Below, in pieces: positions 60,001-64,000 of a DNA stretch of 64,000 nucleotides (the stretch's first letter is position 1; every line of letters starts with the position of its first letter). Location: assembly GCA_003249025.1 (NCBI GenBank), contig QBMH01000004.1, positions 1-64,000 of the forward strand. Direction: 5' to 3'. Origin of the DNA: Leptolyngbya sp. (lineage in GTDB: Bacteria; Cyanobacteriota; Cyanobacteriia; Leptolyngbyales; Leptolyngbyaceae). The notes below the pieces were generated by a model. It saw only the letters and a list, made by a program, of their open reading frames with translations. It had not been told where the DNA came from and ran no database searches. The position numbers were made by a program, and so were the translations under genes.

Positions 60001-60754
60001 GGCGATCGCGCTGGTCGATCAGTTCTCGCTCAACGATGTGATATTTGTCTTCCCGATCTTTGACTGCATTCAGTTTTTCTCGCGCCTGCACTATCTTGCG
60101 ATCGAATGCCGCTACGCCTGCTAGTTCATCAATAATTTCCCGGCGCTCCCGCGAGTTCATCGAAATAATGCGGGTTACATCTCCTTGCAGCACAACGTTG
60201 TAGCCTTCAGGATAAACCCGCAGCCGATTTAGAGAGTCGTGCAGTTCTGTGAGGGTGCAGGGTTCGCCATTGATGTAATAGTTCGAGGTGTAGGTGCCCT
60301 GCTGAGTCACCCTTAGCTTGCGGGTAACGCTCCATTCTCGCGCTGCGTGATGCCCGTTCCCGTTGCCATTTGCGCCGTTCTCAGCCTGTCCGTTAAGCTC
60401 CGCACCACTCAATAAATCGGACTCAGTCACCATTGAACCGTCCACATTGACCGATTGTTCAATTTGATCATCCATCGACAGCGGCTCGTCCGTCAGGTCA
60501 AAGGTGACGGTGACGCTGGCTTCTACGGTGGAACGGTTGCGCGTCGTTTGGGTCTGGTTTACCAAATCAGGAAGTCGCTCTGCACGCATTCCTTTAGAGC
60601 CTGCTAATCCTAAACAAAACAGCAAGCCATCGATCAAATTAGACTTGCCTGATCCGTTTGGACCTGACACCACGGTAAACCCTGGCAGCAAGGGGATTGT
60701 CACCTTGCCGCCAAAGGATTTGAAGTTAGAAAGTTCCAGGCGTTTAATATACAC
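57077..60754 (-). CDS. smc: Chromosome segregation protein SMC
   Basis: Walker A [19 protein letters not shown], hinge, signature [20 protein letters not shown], Walker B [12 protein letters not shown]. Confidence 0.97.
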   Translation of the reverse strand: [1225 protein letters not shown]

Positions 60755-60886
60755 AGCCTGTCAGGTTTAGGGTTTAGAAAAGGGCGATAAGTCGTGTTAA
60801 GTGTAATTGCTAACTGTGAAACTAAACAAAAATCTCGAAATCCCCCTTTCTTATAGCACAAACCAGAACAAGCGTCCTATAAAAAA

Positions 60887-61993
60887 CTACATTGCGCCGG
60901 ATTTTTTGTTGAAAATGACCAGAATGGTTTTGACAATTAGCTCTAGGTCATATTTCAAGCTCCAGTTTTCCTGATATTTCAGGTCAAGCTGCACGATATC
61001 TTCAAAGTTTTTCACGGACGATCGCCCATTAACTTGCCATTCTCCCGTCATACCGGGTTTAATATCCAACCGCTGCCACTGGGGAATCTCATATTTGTCT
61101 ACTTCATCGGGTGTAGGCGGACGGGTGCCCACCAAGCTCATTTCACCCTTCAGCACGTTCCAAAATTGGGGCAGCTCATCCAAGCTGGTTTTTCGTAAAA
61201 TCCGACCGACGCGGGTAACACGGGGGTCGTTCTTTGCCTTAAAGATCGCGCCTTCGGCATCATTTTGAACGAGGTGCTTTTTGGCTTCGGCATCGGTCAC
61301 CATTGACCGAAACTTCCACATTTTGAAGCGCTTGCCCATTTGAGAGCAGCGGACTTGCCCAAAAAAGAGGGGACCGGGGCTATCGAGCTTGATGGCGATC
61401 GCGATCGGAATAATCACGACACCCGTAATTGCTAATCCCACAATGGAACCCACAATATCAATCATCCGCTTGGGCACCGACTTGACAGAAGGATGGGTAA
61501 TAAACGGCTGCTCATCCGCTTTAACCATATTTCTCAGGCGCTGCGGCATTAACCTGCCAGGAGCGCCCTCAGCAACCCTTTGTGCCGGGTTTTCAGATAG
61601 AGTTGTGGACTGAGAATGAGAATTTTGAGAATCTCCGGCGGAGGCAGCGAACCCCGATGGCACTCCTTGCTCAATCACAAAAAATGTATCTAAATCAGCC
61701 AAAGCAAGAGCAGACATCACTTGGGGCGGAACGTTTTGTAGCACGAGATTAAACCCTGTTTTTTGCGCCATTTTGCGACTGGCAACTAGGGCACCAATGC
61801 CGCTGCTATCCATAAACTTCGTTTCGCTGAAATCAAGCGCAATGCGCGTTAAGTCGGGGTTATTTTGGCAAACGTCTTGAAAACTCTGCTTAAATTCCAC
61901 TGCTTTTTTGACCGTAAAAACGGGTGGAATACGGATAGAGCAGGCGTGATCCAATATCGTTACTTGACTAGGGTTTCCGTTAGATTCAACCAC
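60887..61993 (-). CDS. STAS domain-bacterial sugar transferase fusion
   Basis: N-terminal STAS (DFSETKFMDSSGIGALV); C-terminal sugar transferase (KRMIDIVGSIVGL, DSPGPLFFGQVR, KMWKFRSMV, LRKTSLDELPQFWNVLKGEMSLVGTRP). Confidence 0.93.
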   Translation of the reverse strand: MVESNGNPSQVTILDHACSIRIPPVFTVKKAVEFKQSFQDVCQNNPDLTRIALDFSETKFMDSSGIGALVASRKMAQKTGFNLVLQNVPPQVMSALALADLDTFFVIEQGVPSGFAASAGDSQNSHSQSTTLSENPAQRVAEGAPGRLMPQRLRNMVKADEQPFITHPSVKSVPKRMIDIVGSIVGLAITGVVIIPIAIAIKLDSPGPLFFGQVRCSQMGKRFKMWKFRSMVTDAEAKKHLVQNDAEGAIFKAKNDPRVTRVGRILRKTSLDELPQFWNVLKGEMSLVGTRPPTPDEVDKYEIPQWQRLDIKPGMTGEWQVNGRSSVKNFEDIVQLDLKYQENWSLKYDLELIVKTILVIFNKKSGAM

Positions 61994-62196
61994 AGCGCTA
62001 GCTCAACTTATGTAAGTGGACTATAAAGCAATTGGTAGATAAGGCAGCATATCGAACTGAAATATACTGTAATGTTGCACCCTGCATCTTAATCACGAGA
62101 TTACTCAACGGGTTATGAAAATTGAAATAGTTTGTAAACTCTTGATCTCGCTTCACCAGCATTCACCTATTCAATGATCCTCACAGTAAAATCTAA

Positions 62197-63105
62197 TCAT
62201 TGGTGCGATCGCTTCCACCCTTTAGCAACGAAATCAAGTCCATAGAAACGCTGCCAGAAGCGATCTACAGTTCTAGTAGATCGCACCTTCGTCAGGAAAA
62301 ACAACAGAAATCTACCTCCTGTGGCTTCAACATAGCGCGGCTGAGGACGACGGGTATTAAGTGCTTTGATAATAGCCCCAGCGACTCGCTCCGAAGTCCA
62401 AGCATTGGCGCTTGTTTGCTGCTCTAGCGCCTCCATTTTCTGAAAAGCTGCATGATCGGGCGTAGTTTCTGGATTAGGAAATATCTTGGTGATCTCTTGC
62501 CGCACCACTTCAAAAAAGTTTGTGCTAACGGGACTGGGTTCAATCACACTCACCTGAATGTTAAAAGGTTGCAGTTCCATCCGCAGGGTATCGCTGAGGG
62601 CTTCTAGGGCAAATTTGGAAGCACTATAAAGTCCACCCAAGGGAGAGGCAGTTCTGCCCCCAATGGAACTGATGTTGATAATTTTGCCGCCGCCGCGATC
62701 TCGCATTGCCGGAATTAGCGCTTGTATCAGAGTCAGGGGACCCAGTACAGTCACTTCAAACTGCCGACGAGCAGCCTCCGGAGGCACCAGTTCTAAAACC
62801 TCCATTTGCCCATAGCCTGCATGATTGACGAGGGCATCCACCTGCCCAAACCGATTTAACGCTGTCTTTGCTAACGCTTGCACCTGATGGATATGAGCCA
62901 GGTCAGCAGCATCGGTGAGAGCTTGTGACCCAGAGGCATAGCACAGAGTTGCCACAGCATCGAGTTTTTCGAGGTTACGAGCCGCTAGAACTAATCGAAT
63001 GCCTGGGTATTGCTGGGCTAAAACCTGTGCCAAGGATGCACCGATTCCGGTAGAAGCGCCCGTAATCAGGATGACTTGTTCGGCAAGATTAGAAGATGGA
63101 GGCAT
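62197..63105 (-). CDS. SDR-family oxidoreductase
   Basis: ILITGASTGIGASLAQVLA; VNHAGYG; ISSIGGRTASPLGGLYSASKFALEAL. Confidence 0.93.
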   Translation of the reverse strand: MPPSSNLAEQVILITGASTGIGASLAQVLAQQYPGIRLVLAARNLEKLDAVATLCYASGSQALTDAADLAHIHQVQALAKTALNRFGQVDALVNHAGYGQMEVLELVPPEAARRQFEVTVLGPLTLIQALIPAMRDRGGGKIINISSIGGRTASPLGGLYSASKFALEALSDTLRMELQPFNIQVSVIEPSPVSTNFFEVVRQEITKIFPNPETTPDHAAFQKMEALEQQTSANAWTSERVAGAIIKALNTRRPQPRYVEATGGRFLLFFLTKVRSTRTVDRFWQRFYGLDFVAKGWKRSHQ

Positions 63106-63357
63106 GAATTACGAGGAAACCAATCAATAAGATCAGGACGCTACTATCTTGGCATTCTGTGGAATGAATCGCACTTATTGTGCCCGTAAGATAAAGAGTT
63201 TCAACGTATCTTCATTAAATATTTTAGGGGGTCGGGTTTCAGGGGTCGGGTTTCAGGTATCCGAATGAACATCAGGCAAGCGGAAGAAGCTGTAAATGTT
63301 TTTTCCGCACTCTGTACCCCGCACCCTGCGCCCGCATCTACTGCCTTTCAGGCAAAT

Positions 63358-64000
63358 TTACACCCCATCACTGTGCTTCAGTCGGCTCTTCAGACGGCGT
63401 TTGAAGGTACGAAGACCACCTAAGCCCAACACAGCACCTAAAATAGTTGCAGGTTCGGGAACTGCGGCGGCAGGAACTGATGTGATGCCGATTGGACGTA
63501 GCAAACTGCCATCGGTAAACAGGTTACCTAAGAAACTAGAGGCACTTCCCTGGGCTTGGTCAAATGCCAGAATTGAGCCAATGTTTTGGTTGCGGGTATC
63601 AAACCCGATCGCATACAGGTCGCTGCTATCCGTACCAAACGTCAGACTGCCAACGTAGTTTTTGCTAGGAATGGTGCCGGTGTAATTGGTGGATAGAATG
63701 CTCAAAAGAGTTCCGGCAAAGTCATACTGGCGGATGCCACCCGCAAAATCACTCACGTAGAGGCTTTGAGCATCGGGCGCGATCTCCAACCCCAAGAGGC
63801 TGATAAATCCCGGTGATTCTGGTAAGAGTGCGGGTTTATCAATAAAGATGGTGGGTGTGGTGGTCGGTGATAACCCCAATACTTGCTCTGGGCTGTAGCG
63901 CAGAACTTGACTGGCATAGGGAAACCCTAGACTGCCGTTGGTCAGATTAGCCGTGCCCTGCGTGGTGACATATAAACTGCCATCGGGGGCAAACAGCAGA
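63358..64000 (-). CDS. PEP-CTERM-sorted beta-propeller-like secreted protein (partial; continues beyond the window)
   Basis: C-terminal VPEPATILGAVLGLGGLRTFKRRLKSR; frame open to the window edge (LLFAPDGSLYVTTQGTANL). Confidence 0.8.
   Translation of the reverse strand, partial: LLFAPDGSLYVTTQGTANLTNGSLGFPYASQVLRYSPEQVLGLSPTTTPTIFIDKPALLPESPGFISLLGLEIAPDAQSLYVSDFAGGIRQYDFAGTLLSILSTNYTGTIPSKNYVGSLTFGTDSSDLYAIGFDTRNQNIGSILAFDQAQGSASSFLGNLFTDGSLLRPIGITSVPAAAVPEPATILGAVLGLGGLRTFKRRLKSRLKHSDGV

Overview
Cyanobacterial chromosomal window, probably from a filamentous Leptolyngbya-like lineage. This rests on dense HIP1 sites (GCGATCGC), photosystem I genes, CP12, cyanophycin genes and plant-type ferredoxin. 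Most of it is core genome: a hydantoinase/5-oxoprolinase fusion, cphB-cphA, trmD, smpB, petF, a SpoIID-like protein, lipA, recR, an S2P protease, an Fpg/Nei glycosylase, an AMIN-amidase, psaF-psaJ, tsaD, a CPA1 antiporter, glmM, cp12, smc and a STAS-sugar transferase fusion. Two short photosystem I genes absent from the ORF track were found by eye: psaX (30572-30691, -) and psaJ (40460-40588, -). The best candidate for an undescribed system is at 24807-29183: a Trypco1-like small protein divergent from a caspase-nSTAND-TM-7xWD40 protein, followed by a small unknown ORF. The WD40 part is visibly AT-rich and lacks HIP1, unlike the N-terminal half. Other notable items are a secreted barnase-like RNase with barstar, an HNH protein in an AT-rich island, and an NCS2 permease broken by a TAG and a CATTC slippage. 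There is also a truncated CaxA exchanger whose 3' tail is duplicated around a gene with a CxxHC-repeat tail, a probable ATT start codon for recR, and several intergenic repeat families, two of which appear to have inserted in frame into a CDS. No rRNA, tRNA or CRISPR array was recognised. All assignments come from reading motifs; no database search was run.
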